A DNA stretch of 5,315 nucleotides from CAIKBL01 sp043734785 (GTDB taxonomy: Bacteria > Pseudomonadota > Gammaproteobacteria > Ga0077536): NCBI GenBank assembly GCA_043734785.1, contig JAYTEX010000144.1, positions 1 through 5,315 of the forward strand. Direction: 5' to 3'. A model generated the notes under the pieces. It searched no databases, was not told where the DNA came from, and saw only the letters and a program-made list of their open reading frames with translations. The first letter of the stretch is position 1. Every line of letters starts with the position of its first letter. Shown here in pieces: positions 1 through 5,315 of the stretch. The translations under genes were made by a program, and so were the position numbers.

Positions 1-462
1 GGAATTGGACACCAAGGCTCATGTTTCATCGCAGGTACGATGGTAATGTCGGCGTCACACCGTTTGCGCCCGATCGAGTCCTACCGTGTGGGTGATTACG
101 TGTTGTCACGTAATCCGGAGTCGGGCGGTCTGACAAGAAGACGAGTTACACACACGTTCATCCATCGGACAACGAGAGAGCTTTATCTTAAGTTCTCCAA
201 CCACCAGATTCTTTACACCACCCCAGAACACCGGTTCTACGTAACCGGGCGTGGATTCATCGGTGCATATCAATTGACTTCGAGGTCCCACTGCGTAACC
301 GAGGCAGGAGGAAAGGCCACTGTAGTAGCAAGACGCTATTACCGCACAAAGCCTCACCTGGTGTATAATCTCGAAGTTGATGCCGATCACACCTATTTCG
401 TGGGCGAGACTGGCATCTGGGTACATAACATTAAGAAGTCAGGAGTAAACGCGGTGGAGTGA
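1..462 (+). CDS. C-terminal Hint (autoprocessing) domain of an RHS-type polymorphic toxin protein, 5' partial
   Basis: The reading frame is open from base 1, so this is the end of a protein that starts upstream; the ATG at 40 is internal and not a start. The 153 visible residues form a Hint domain. The nucleophile motif CFIAGT has its Cys at residue 8 (bases 22-24). It is followed by RPIESYRVGDYVLSRNPE, the block-B motif TTPEH (T74-H77), and the closing block VYNLEVDADHTYFVGE...WVHN with His142-Asn143. Known Hint domains of RHS and other polymorphic toxins cut at or near the terminal HN to release a C-terminal toxin. Here only ten residues (IKKSGVNAVE) follow VHN before the TGA at 460-462, so no recognisable toxin is attached. 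The catalytic residues look intact, so cleavage should still be possible. GC is lower than in the RHS repeats further right (about 45% in line 181-240), which is usual for RHS tips. That the parent protein is RHS is inferred from the RHS fragments nearby. Confidence 0.88.
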   Translation, partial: GIGHQGSCFIAGTMVMSASHRLRPIESYRVGDYVLSRNPESGGLTRRRVTHTFIHRTTRELYLKFSNHQILYTTPEHRFYVTGRGFIGAYQLTSRSHCVTEAGGKATVVARRYYRTKPHLVYNLEVDADHTYFVGETGIWVHNIKKSGVNAVE

Positions 463-497
463 ACTGTAGTTACCGTTAGCTTCAGCTGACACCCTCG

Positions 498-547
498 AGG
501 GCGTTCATGTCGCGACATATGCTACTTGCTCGTGACATGAATGCCTT
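498..547 (+). terminator. 17-bp stem-loop downstream of the Hint gene, possible terminator or structured RNA
   Basis: Bases 498-514 pair with 531-547 around a 16-base loop. All 17 pairs hold in + strand RNA, three of them G-U (499/546, 503/542, 512/533). On the opposite strand those three would be A-C mismatches, so the hairpin fits a + strand transcript. It begins 35 bases after the stop of the Hint gene, where a terminator would be expected. There is no U-tract after the stem (the next bases are GACACACC), so a standard intrinsic terminator is not clear. An operator palindrome or a small structured RNA is also possible. Confidence 0.45.
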
Positions 548-785
548 GACACACCGAAGGCGCATAACCATCACCTTGATGCGGAACTGCCACAAGCGAC
601 GGCACCGCGTCTGTTATGTCGAGGGACCCTTATTGGGTAAGTCGGCACGGCGAAGCCATATACGTTAATGGTCGAGGTACAATTTACAGAGGATATGATT
701 CTTCCATCGCTCTATCGACCGGCAGATTCTAGGACCGAACAAAGCCAAGACTTTGCGAATTATCATGCTTGCCGCTCGCTTGCAC

Positions 786-790
786 GGTGA
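786..790 (+). promoter_or_regulatory. ribosome-binding site GGTGA for the GTG start at 800
   Basis: GGTGA at 786-790 can pair with the 3' end of 16S rRNA and stands nine bases before the GTG at 800. It supports that codon over the ATG at 950, which has no such element. Its last three bases are also the TGA that closes the short in-frame ORF at 668-790, so that stop and this ribosome-binding site share bases. Confidence 0.5.
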
Positions 791-799
791 CCGGCATCA

Positions 800-1591
800 G
801 TGGACACAGGTCATAGTAAATTACCGGGAGGCGACAACGGTCCATCATTCGAAGAATGCGCTGCGAATATCAATGGACGTACGGACCCACAAATAGTCAC
901 TGATTATCTCTTTTTCCAGAAAGTAGAGACAGTGTGCATCTATAGTAAAATGAGGGCCGTCTGCGCGGCCATCGCCGCTCACGAGTTAGACTCATCATAC
1001 CCGGATTTAGAATTAATCGGGAACCGGTGCTACGCATTGTGTGTTAGGTGGTTTGGTGTGCCACCCGACGCATCTCATAATTGTAGAATAATCCGAGGGC
1101 CTAATGACTGCCTCAGAAAGTCAATGATCACCGGGAACTATATACTGATTGTAAACAAAACGTACGCCACCGCAGAACAATTGTATGCCGTGATTTCGCA
1201 CGAGATGTACCATAGAGTTATTAATTCGTCGAAAGGCCTCGCAAGGAATCTGTGGGTTGATGAGCTGCTAGCGTTCGCAGTGACACAAAAGACGCTTGAA
1301 GAGTTCGGTTTTCACGAACAAATAATCCTTCGCAATCGACACCACACGAAGGGGTATGCGCTTGGAGCCGAAGAATTGAAGAAGGTACGGAAGAAGCTGT
1401 CATTAGGTCTCGGCTATGGCGCTTATCCTGATGGCTTCAATGCTGGAGTGGCAACGCTTGCAATCAAACTCCAGGCAATGGTCGAATGGCGAAGCATTTG
1501 CTTGCTCACTAAATGCGATAGCTGGGGTGACTGGCTAGCGGCTCTGCCCGGCGACCTACAGTACGAGATCTCCGATCTCTTCGCGCTGTAA
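800..1591 (+). CDS. putative HExxH zinc metallopeptidase-like protein of unknown family (263 aa)
   Basis: I do not recognise a named family. The central signature is HEMYH (residues 134-138, bases 1199-1213) inside a hydrophobic helix-like segment, LYAVISHEMYH. After 16 residues comes E155 in LWVDELLAFAV. This HExxH plus downstream (D/N)E layout is that of gluzincin zinc peptidases, in which the two His and the distal Glu bind zinc and the first Glu is catalytic. The C-terminal part ends in a helical region (about 213-263) with a WGDWLAALP stretch. There is no signal peptide or membrane segment, so the protein is probably soluble. It has nine cysteines. The GTG start is preferred because of GGTGA nine bases upstream; the in-frame TGA at 788-790 rules out a longer start. 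Sampled lines are 42-48% GC, well below the flanking RHS and acyltransferase genes, which suggests acquisition. It lies 337 bases after a Hint toxin tip. A toxin, an immunity protein or an unrelated cargo gene are all open; proteolytic activity is inferred from the motif alone. Confidence 0.7.
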   Translation: MDTGHSKLPGGDNGPSFEECAANINGRTDPQIVTDYLFFQKVETVCIYSKMRAVCAAIAAHELDSSYPDLELIGNRCYALCVRWFGVPPDASHNCRIIRGPNDCLRKSMITGNYILIVNKTYATAEQLYAVISHEMYHRVINSSKGLARNLWVDELLAFAVTQKTLEEFGFHEQIILRNRHHTKGYALGAEELKKVRKKLSLGLGYGAYPDGFNAGVATLAIKLQAMVEWRSICLLTKCDSWGDWLAALPGDLQYEISDLFAL

Positions 1592-1647
1592 TCTTCTATG
1601 GTTAGTAGGCGCAGAAAACTGACCCGCTAACAAACGTTGAAAAATGA

Positions 1648-2135
1648 TATACCCACGACCACGCTGGAAAACTGACCGGCATCGACTTCCCGCACGACAC
1701 CGACGTCAGCCTGACCTACGACGCCGCGGGGCGAAGGACGGCCATGACCGACGGCTCGGGGACGACCGGCTGGACGTTCGACAACGCGAACCGCTGCACG
1801 CAGATCGCGCAGCCCAACGGCACGGTGAGTTACGGCTATGACAACGCCAATCGCCGCACGAGCATGACCCATTCCGCCACGGGAACCTGGAGCTACTCCT
1901 TCGACGCGGGAAACCGCCTGACATCCACCACGAACCCGAACTCGGAGACGACCTCCCTGACCCTTGACGCCGCCAGGCGGATCACGCGCCAGGATTTCAG
2001 CAACACGACTTATGCACTGAATACCTATGACACCGCCAACCGCATCACCAACCTCCAGGACACCGCCGGGCACGACCCGCTCAGCGTGGTTACAGCGACG
2101 CCCGCTACGCTTTCGGCAATGGCGATACCCGGCAG
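1648..2135 (+). pseudogene. RHS/YD-repeat protein fragment, frameshifted
   Basis: Translation in frame 1 from just after the TGA at 1645-1647 gives an immediate, well-formed run of RHS YD repeats. In order they are YDAAGRRTAMTD, FDNANRCTQIAQ, YDNANRRTSMTH, FDAGNRLTSTTN, LDAARRITRQD and YDTANRITNLQD, ending in TAGHDPLS near 2085. RHS proteins use such repeats to build a beta-cage that encloses a C-terminal toxin. The fragment has no start of its own in keeping with the family (the first ATG, 1744, is inside a repeat) and no N-terminal secretion region. After PLS the RHS-like signal moves to frame 3: from 2085 that frame reads RGYSDARYAFGNGDTRQ, resembling the usual YxYAFDxNGNRTRQ continuation. 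This points to a frameshift near 2085. Frame 1 itself runs on without RHS character to a TGA at 2236-2238. The coding is about 63-70% GC in sampled lines. It is probably an orphan or displaced RHS core, not a functional gene. Confidence 0.75.
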
Positions 2136-2157
2136 GGCCCTGCGTACGTGCCGGCGC

Positions 2158-2240
2158 AACCCTCGCACTTCTTGGCGGCTTTGCGACTTAGCGCGAGGCC
2201 ATCTTCGCATTTCTCCGTGCCTCCGTGCGTTTGTGTGATC
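2158..2240. repeat. probable dispersed intergenic repeat with CTTGGCGGCTTTGCG and tandem CTCCGTGC units
   Basis: The block contains CTTGGCGGCTTTGCG (2171-2185), a short inverted pair CCTCGC/GCGAGG (2161-2166 with 2193-2198), and two adjacent copies of CTCCGTGC (2213-2220 and 2221-2228). From memory, similar strings of the type CTTGGCGGCTTTGCG...CTCCGTGCCTCCGTG recur between genes in several environmental bacterial phyla; I could not check this here. It starts where RHS similarity ends, so it may have inserted into, or remained after, the broken RHS gene. Confidence 0.4.
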
Positions 2241-2505
2241 TCTCACCTCGAAAATAACGGTTACAAAAAGTCGCTGTTTTTGCACGAAAACGCATCCAAA
2301 CGGGGCAGTTTGTGTCGGTTTCAGAACACCCATTTTCTTGAGAATTACCGTTTCCAGCCTCCGCCGACCGCCGTCCTCCCCAATTGATTTGGTGTGCAAC
2401 CCTCAAAAGTGCCACCTCGAAGCACAAACGAATTAATTCCAGCCTCGCGCGCGCGCCTAATATCATTCGTTCGCAAACCGCCCCAAAAGCCACCTGAGCG
2501 AATGA
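2241..2505. other. non-coding stretch inside the broken RHS locus
   Basis: No supported gene in any frame. GC falls to about 47% in line 2281-2340, below the RHS code on either side. It contains an alternating CG run (2446-2456) and the first arm of an inverted repeat (2463-2509). The frames open through it on both strands have no recognisable motif and low-complexity composition. With the repeat at 2158-2240 it separates two pieces of RHS coding sequence, so it may be inserted DNA or decayed RHS sequence. Confidence 0.5.
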
Positions 2506-2509
2506 ATGA
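2463..2509. repeat. 12-bp inverted repeat with 23-base loop, overlapping an AATG tandem repeat
   Basis: Bases 2463-2474 pair with 2498-2509 (12 pairs, one G-T at 2469/2503). The right arm runs into three and a half tandem AATG units (2501-2514). It lies between the intergenic repeat and the second RHS piece. It could be an end of inserted DNA or a hairpin formed by the tandem repeat; there is no T-tract to suggest a terminator. Confidence 0.35.
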
Positions 2510-2817
2510 ATGAACCCCGGCGCGCCAAAAACTATCCGCGGCCCGGTCTCAACACAACGATCGCCGATATTGGCTCGCCTGCCGGCCCGGTGCTGAAGGA
2601 CGCCCGCGCGGTTTACACGCCCGGTATTTCCGAGCGGGCAAGCGGAACCTCCAGGTTCTTCCGTGGCGATGCGCTTGGCAGGACGTGTGGAATTACAAAC
2701 TGGGGCGAGATGGTCGCGCACGAAGAGAGGTTCCCGTGGAGTCCGCAGACGCGTCGGCGCTGCTTACGATCAGAACGCGGACGCGTTCCTGGAGGCCGTG
2801 CGCCATGCTTGCCATGA
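2506..2817 (+). pseudogene. RHS core C-terminal fragment, decayed
   Basis: The open frame from the ATG at 2506 gives 103 residues, but only the middle is RHS-like, so 2506 is unlikely to be a true start. The RHS part runs from about 2560 (IADIGSPAGPVLKDARAVY) through YTPGISERASGTSRFF to RGDALGRTCGITN (ending 2700). This matches the RHS segment usually written YTPGISE...FYHGDALGSTRGITN, which lies after the YD repeats and before the RHS core boundary. GEMVA (2704-2718) resembles the following DAFGxxVA motif, but the residues that normally lie between appear deleted. After that the frame becomes arginine-rich with no RHS match. The final conserved part (GHRYYDxxTGRF) is absent. Order and strand agree with the fragment at 1648-2135, so both probably come from one RHS gene broken by the sequence between them. 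Confidence 0.65.
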
Positions 2818-2834
2818 CCGCGAGGAACAGCCTA

Positions 2835-4238
2835 TCAGAACTGGAAGTAGATAAACGGCGAAGAAGAAGTCGGGGAGAGAAAGAGCAGTCCCATCAGTAC
2901 GAATAGCACCAACAGCATTCCCGCGAAGGTGTTCAGCCGCATGTGGTAATGGGAGCCGACGCGGATGCCGAGTACGTGGCCGACGACCAGGACGGGGATC
3001 GCGAGCAATGTCGCCGTCTGGAACCAGTTCGTCCCGGCCGAATCCCCGATCCACAGCATTTTACGCACCATCTGAAATGCGAGTTCAAAGGTCGCGGCCC
3101 GGAAAAACACCCAGGCGAAACAGACGAAAGCGAATGTGGCGAGCCAGCTCAGGCCGTAGACGAATGGGTTCGGAGTCGTTTGACGCTTACCCATTCTGTC
3201 AAGAAGCATCTTGTGGACAGCCAGGCCCAGGCCATGGATGCCGCCCCAGATGACGAAATTCCAGTGGGCGCCGTGCCACAGGCCACCGAGGAGCATTACC
3301 ACCAGTAGGTTGAGGTACTGCCGCCCTTTTCCCAGCCGATTGCCGCCGAGCGGAAAGTAGAGATATTCGCGAAGCCACGTCGAGAGCGAGATATGCCACC
3401 GTCGCCAGAACTCGGTGATGTTCCGCGAAATATAGGGCAGGCTGAAGTTCGGCGGGATTTCAAAGCCGAGACACCGGGCCGAACCGATCGCCATGTCGCT
3501 GTAGCCGGAGAAATCGCAGAATATCTGAATGGCGTAGGCGATCACCGCCAGCCAGACAGTTGAGGAGCCGAACTGGGTGGGATTGTGAAAGATGCGATCC
3601 ACAAAGGGCGCGAGATGGTCGGAAATCAGCACCTTCTTCACCAGGCCAAGCAGGAACAACTGCACGCCGCGCTCGATGTTGGTCCACCGGATTTCGATCT
3701 TTTTCTCGATTTCCGGGAGGAACTGCATGGGCTTCAGGATGGGACCGGCGATCAGGTGCGGGAAGAAGGCGACCAGCAGCGCGAGCTCCCAGATCGAGCG
3801 CGCGGAGCGGCTTTCGCGCCGGTAGATATCTACCAGGTAGCTGATGACTTCAAACGTAATGAACGAAATTCCAACCGGCAGAATGATGTGGAGCAGAGGA
3901 AGGTCGGCGTGCAGCGGGTGGAGCGCGGCGTTCGCCGAGTCCACGAAGAAATTGAAGTACTTGAACACTCCCAGCAGCAGCAGATCGAACACAATGCCGA
4001 TCCGAAGCCAGCGGGTACGAACGGTGTCGTCAGCGCCGCGCTCGATCTGCCGCCCAACGAAGTAGTTCACCGCCGACGTGCCTGCGAGCAGCGCCACGAA
4101 CCGATAGTCCCAGAATGCATAAAAGACGAAACTGCCCGCGAGAAGCGCCGCCTTCTTCAGGCGGTCAGAGGGCAGGATCGCCATTAACGCGAGCACGATC
4201 GAAAAGAAGACGATGTATTGGAAGCTGGAAAAGATCAT
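2835..4238 (-). CDS. MBOAT family O-acyltransferase, AlgI-like (467 aa)
   Basis: This is a complete polytopic membrane protein of the membrane-bound O-acyltransferase family, closest in layout to alginate O-acetyltransferase AlgI and at a normal length for it. These proteins take acyl groups from a cytoplasmic donor and pass them across the inner membrane for transfer to an exported polysaccharide. Landmarks in order are the N-terminal segments MIFSSFQYIVFF and GSFVFYAFW; FKYFNFF (92-98); LPVGISFITFEVISY (120-134); HLIAGPILKP (161-170); QIFCDFSGYSDMAIG (238-252); FWRRWHISLSTWLREYLYFPLGGNR (277-301); and LLGGLWHGAHWNFVIWGGIHG (316-336). His322 in WHGAHW is the invariant MBOAT catalytic His, and His282 is the second conserved one. 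A hydrophobic segment closes the protein. The ATG at 4236-4238 overlaps the stop of the upstream SGNH gene by four bases (ATGA), so translation is probably coupled. The substrate cannot be told from the sequence. Confidence in the family is very high. Confidence 0.96.
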   Translation of the reverse strand: MIFSSFQYIVFFSIVLALMAILPSDRLKKAALLAGSFVFYAFWDYRFVALLAGTSAVNYFVGRQIERGADDTVRTRWLRIGIVFDLLLLGVFKYFNFFVDSANAALHPLHADLPLLHIILPVGISFITFEVISYLVDIYRRESRSARSIWELALLVAFFPHLIAGPILKPMQFLPEIEKKIEIRWTNIERGVQLFLLGLVKKVLISDHLAPFVDRIFHNPTQFGSSTVWLAVIAYAIQIFCDFSGYSDMAIGSARCLGFEIPPNFSLPYISRNITEFWRRWHISLSTWLREYLYFPLGGNRLGKGRQYLNLLVVMLLGGLWHGAHWNFVIWGGIHGLGLAVHKMLLDRMGKRQTTPNPFVYGLSWLATFAFVCFAWVFFRAATFELAFQMVRKMLWIGDSAGTNWFQTATLLAIPVLVVGHVLGIRVGSHYHMRLNTFAGMLLVLFVLMGLLFLSPTSSSPFIYFQF

Positions 4239-5281
4239 CGGCGGATATGCATGGCCAGGTAGCCGCTGATGCGCGAGGCAACGAGCGAGTGGCCAAGTTC
4301 GTTGATATGGCCGACGCCCGGCTGTGTGTTGTAGAAGCCTAGCGGGGGCTGCCGCGATTCAAGAAAGCCGTTCACAAAATCGGGGCGCATGTCGATCAGC
4401 GGCACTCCGGCCTCGTTTGCATAACGACCGAGAAGGGATTCGACTTCGAACGGTTCGAGCGTTGGATGGTCGTAGTCGATGTTCGGCAGGAACACCAGCA
4501 ACAGGTTCGGATACTTCCGATGAAGCGCCGCAACTGCCCAACGCATGGCTTCGCGACCCTGAGACGTAAGCGGTGCATTTTCGCCTCCGCCTTCGCGCTC
4601 CTGGCCCGGTTTGCCGCGCATCGCCGCGACTTTCTCCGATGCGACGCGCAAGGTCGAGATCGAAGTCAGGAATGAGAGGCGCGGGAACCGCTGCGTGAAA
4701 GGGTTGTCGCTGACAAATGCGGAATTGCGTATCGTTTTGAATGTGCCTCCGTCCGGCGCCACCGCAAAATACTTGTTGGAGTTAAGCAAATCGACCGTGA
4801 AATCGCCCTGATCGAGCTGGACGACGACGAAATCGGGGGAAATCCGTTCGCGGTAGAAGTCGGCGAGATGGATATAGTAGGCGGGAGAACCGCCGCTTCT
4901 GCCGCCATTAACCACTTCGATGCCCGCGCCGAACTTCCGTTGAAGCGTATGCTCGGTGAGCGCGCTGAACGTATGGGAGTCGCCGACCTGGTAGCCTTCG
5001 GTAAACGAATCACCGAGCATCAGTACCCGGTACACACCAGTCGCTTTGGGCTGGATATCGCCGTTGCGCATGCCCAGAGCGTTGATATGCGTCACGGAAA
5101 AACCTTCCGTTCCATGGACGAGCAGGCCGCTGGTGAAGAGCCGTCCGAGTATTGAGTGAGTCTGCGAGCCCGGCGAGCGAACGACGAAGCACTCCAGGAT
5201 AAGCTCCCAGAGAAGCACGGAACAGATCAACGCCCCGAAAAATTTTATTACGAGCTTTGCTATGAGAGAGCGCCTTTGCAA
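4235..5281 (-). CDS. SGNH/GDSL-type hydrolase-fold protein with N-terminal membrane anchor, partner of the MBOAT
   Basis: The 348-residue protein has a hydrophobic N-terminal segment (about 9-33), probably an uncleaved anchor placing the rest outside the inner membrane. An SGNH domain follows. Block I is VLMLGDSFTEGYQVG (nucleophile Ser92), block II NGGRSGGSP (125-133), and block V GHINELGH with His325. Block III, usually GND, reads LDQGDF (156-161), so the oxyanion Asn seems replaced by Gly159. The Asp usually three residues before the block-V His is Gly322. Family members next to AlgI-like MBOATs act as O-acetyltransferases or esterases on cell-surface polysaccharide; that role is inferred from the 4-base overlap with the MBOAT gene. 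The start is uncertain. The listed start is a TTG with no clear ribosome-binding site, no ATG occurs in frame before residue 71, and the frame stays open to the window edge (CSKHPRNIGLH precedes it), so the true start may lie beyond 5315. Confidence 0.88.
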   Translation of the reverse strand: MQRRSLIAKLVIKFFGALICSVLLWELILECFVVRSPGSQTHSILGRLFTSGLLVHGTEGFSVTHINALGMRNGDIQPKATGVYRVLMLGDSFTEGYQVGDSHTFSALTEHTLQRKFGAGIEVVNGGRSGGSPAYYIHLADFYRERISPDFVVVQLDQGDFTVDLLNSNKYFAVAPDGGTFKTIRNSAFVSDNPFTQRFPRLSFLTSISTLRVASEKVAAMRGKPGQEREGGGENAPLTSQGREAMRWAVAALHRKYPNLLLVFLPNIDYDHPTLEPFEVESLLGRYANEAGVPLIDMRPDFVNGFLESRQPPLGFYNTQPGVGHINELGHSLVASRISGYLAMHIRR

Positions 5282-5315
5282 GTGTAGTCCGATGTTCCGA
5301 GGATGTTTCGAGCAC

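Larger units (their letters stand above)
463..799 (+). other. 337-base stretch without a convincing gene between the Hint gene and the metallopeptidase-like gene
   Basis: Apart from the stem-loop at 498-547, I find no supported gene here. Continuations of the Hint frame meet stops at once (460-462, 487-489). Two short frames are visible. One, at 616-732, gives 38 residues including YVNGRGTIYRGYD. The other, at 668-790, gives 40 residues beginning MVEVQFTEDM and lies in the same frame as the next gene, separated from it by one TGA. Neither has a good ribosome-binding site or a recognisable motif. The stretch may hold a decayed toxin tail or small immunity gene, or simply be intergenic. No convincing -35/-10 pair was found for the downstream gene. 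Confidence 0.5.

Noticed and set aside
40..462. Hint domain as a free-standing gene starting at ATG 40
   Set aside because: The catalytic Cys and the CFIAGT motif lie before this ATG in the same open frame, so the protein starts upstream of the window.
546..574. TTGACA at 546-551 as a -35 promoter element
   Set aside because: No -10-like hexamer at a suitable spacing, and it overlaps the end of the stem-loop.
616..732. 38-residue + strand frame containing YVNGRGTIYRGYD, after the Hint gene
   Set aside because: It is short, has no ribosome-binding site, a stop lies close upstream in frame, and no motif is recognised. Noted only as a possible remnant.
1627..2073. 148-residue frame on the - strand over the RHS repeats
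   Set aside because: Its valine/glycine/arginine-rich sequence is the antisense of the YD repeats and carries no motif of its own.
2188..2721. 177-residue frame on the - strand between the RHS pieces
   Set aside because: It spans the repeat block, the non-coding stretch and the antisense of the YTPGISE piece. It has no recognisable domain, and the + strand RHS match explains its right part.
2773..2788. Short hairpin GAACGC-GGAC-GCGTTC downstream of the acyltransferase gene on the - strand, as its terminator
   Set aside because: Only six pairs and no T-tract on the - strand; too weak to call.
3585..4187. 200-residue + strand frame
   Set aside because: It is the antisense shadow of the AlgI-like acyltransferase, whose family motifs are unmistakable.
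1..5315. tRNA, rRNA or CRISPR array
   Set aside because: No cloverleaf-like element, rRNA motif or regularly spaced direct repeats were seen.

Overview
The window joins two unrelated neighbourhoods that face each other tail to tail. The left half (about 1-2820, + strand) is a remodelled RHS/YD-repeat polymorphic-toxin locus. The right half (about 2835 to the end, - strand) is a compact two-gene envelope O-acylation operon. The organism is probably a GC-rich Gram-negative-type bacterium with a large genome. RHS pieces of the YTPGISE...GDALG type, an AlgI-like MBOAT with an SGNH partner, and a CTCCGTGC-type intergenic repeat together bring to mind soil or environmental phyla such as Acidobacteriota, Armatimonadota or Planctomycetota. 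No marker gene is present, so this placement is weak.

Left half. Positions 1-462 encode the C-terminus of a large protein that begins upstream of the window. It is a Hint (Hedgehog/intein-type autoprocessing) domain with its catalytic Cys, TPEH and VHN motifs intact, but only ten residues follow the cleavage site where a toxin would normally sit. A 17-bp RNA-type hairpin (498-547) lies just downstream in a 337-base stretch with no convincing gene. Next is a 263-residue soluble protein (800-1591, GTG start with a GGTGA ribosome-binding site) carrying an HEMYH zinc-protease motif and a downstream DE pair. I do not recognise its family, and a role in the toxin system is inferred from position only. 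At about 1640 the composition jumps from roughly 42-48% GC in sampled lines to 63-70%, and RHS YD-repeat coding begins abruptly. This second RHS unit is broken: six YD repeats (1648 to about 2085), a frameshift, a stretch carrying a dispersed-type repeat and no gene (about 2135-2500), then a piece of the RHS core C-terminus (about 2560-2718) that also decays.

Right half. An SGNH/GDSL-type protein with an N-terminal membrane anchor (4235-5281) is followed, with a 4-base ATGA overlap, by a complete AlgI-like MBOAT acyltransferase (2835-4238). By analogy with alginate and similar O-acetylation systems, the MBOAT would bring acyl groups across the inner membrane and the SGNH protein would act on a polysaccharide on the outer face. 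The SGNH protein keeps the Ser and His blocks, but its Asn and Asp positions look substituted.

The part most worth following up is the Hint tip without cargo, the hairpin and the orphan HEMYH protein, all on a low-GC segment set between RHS sequences.
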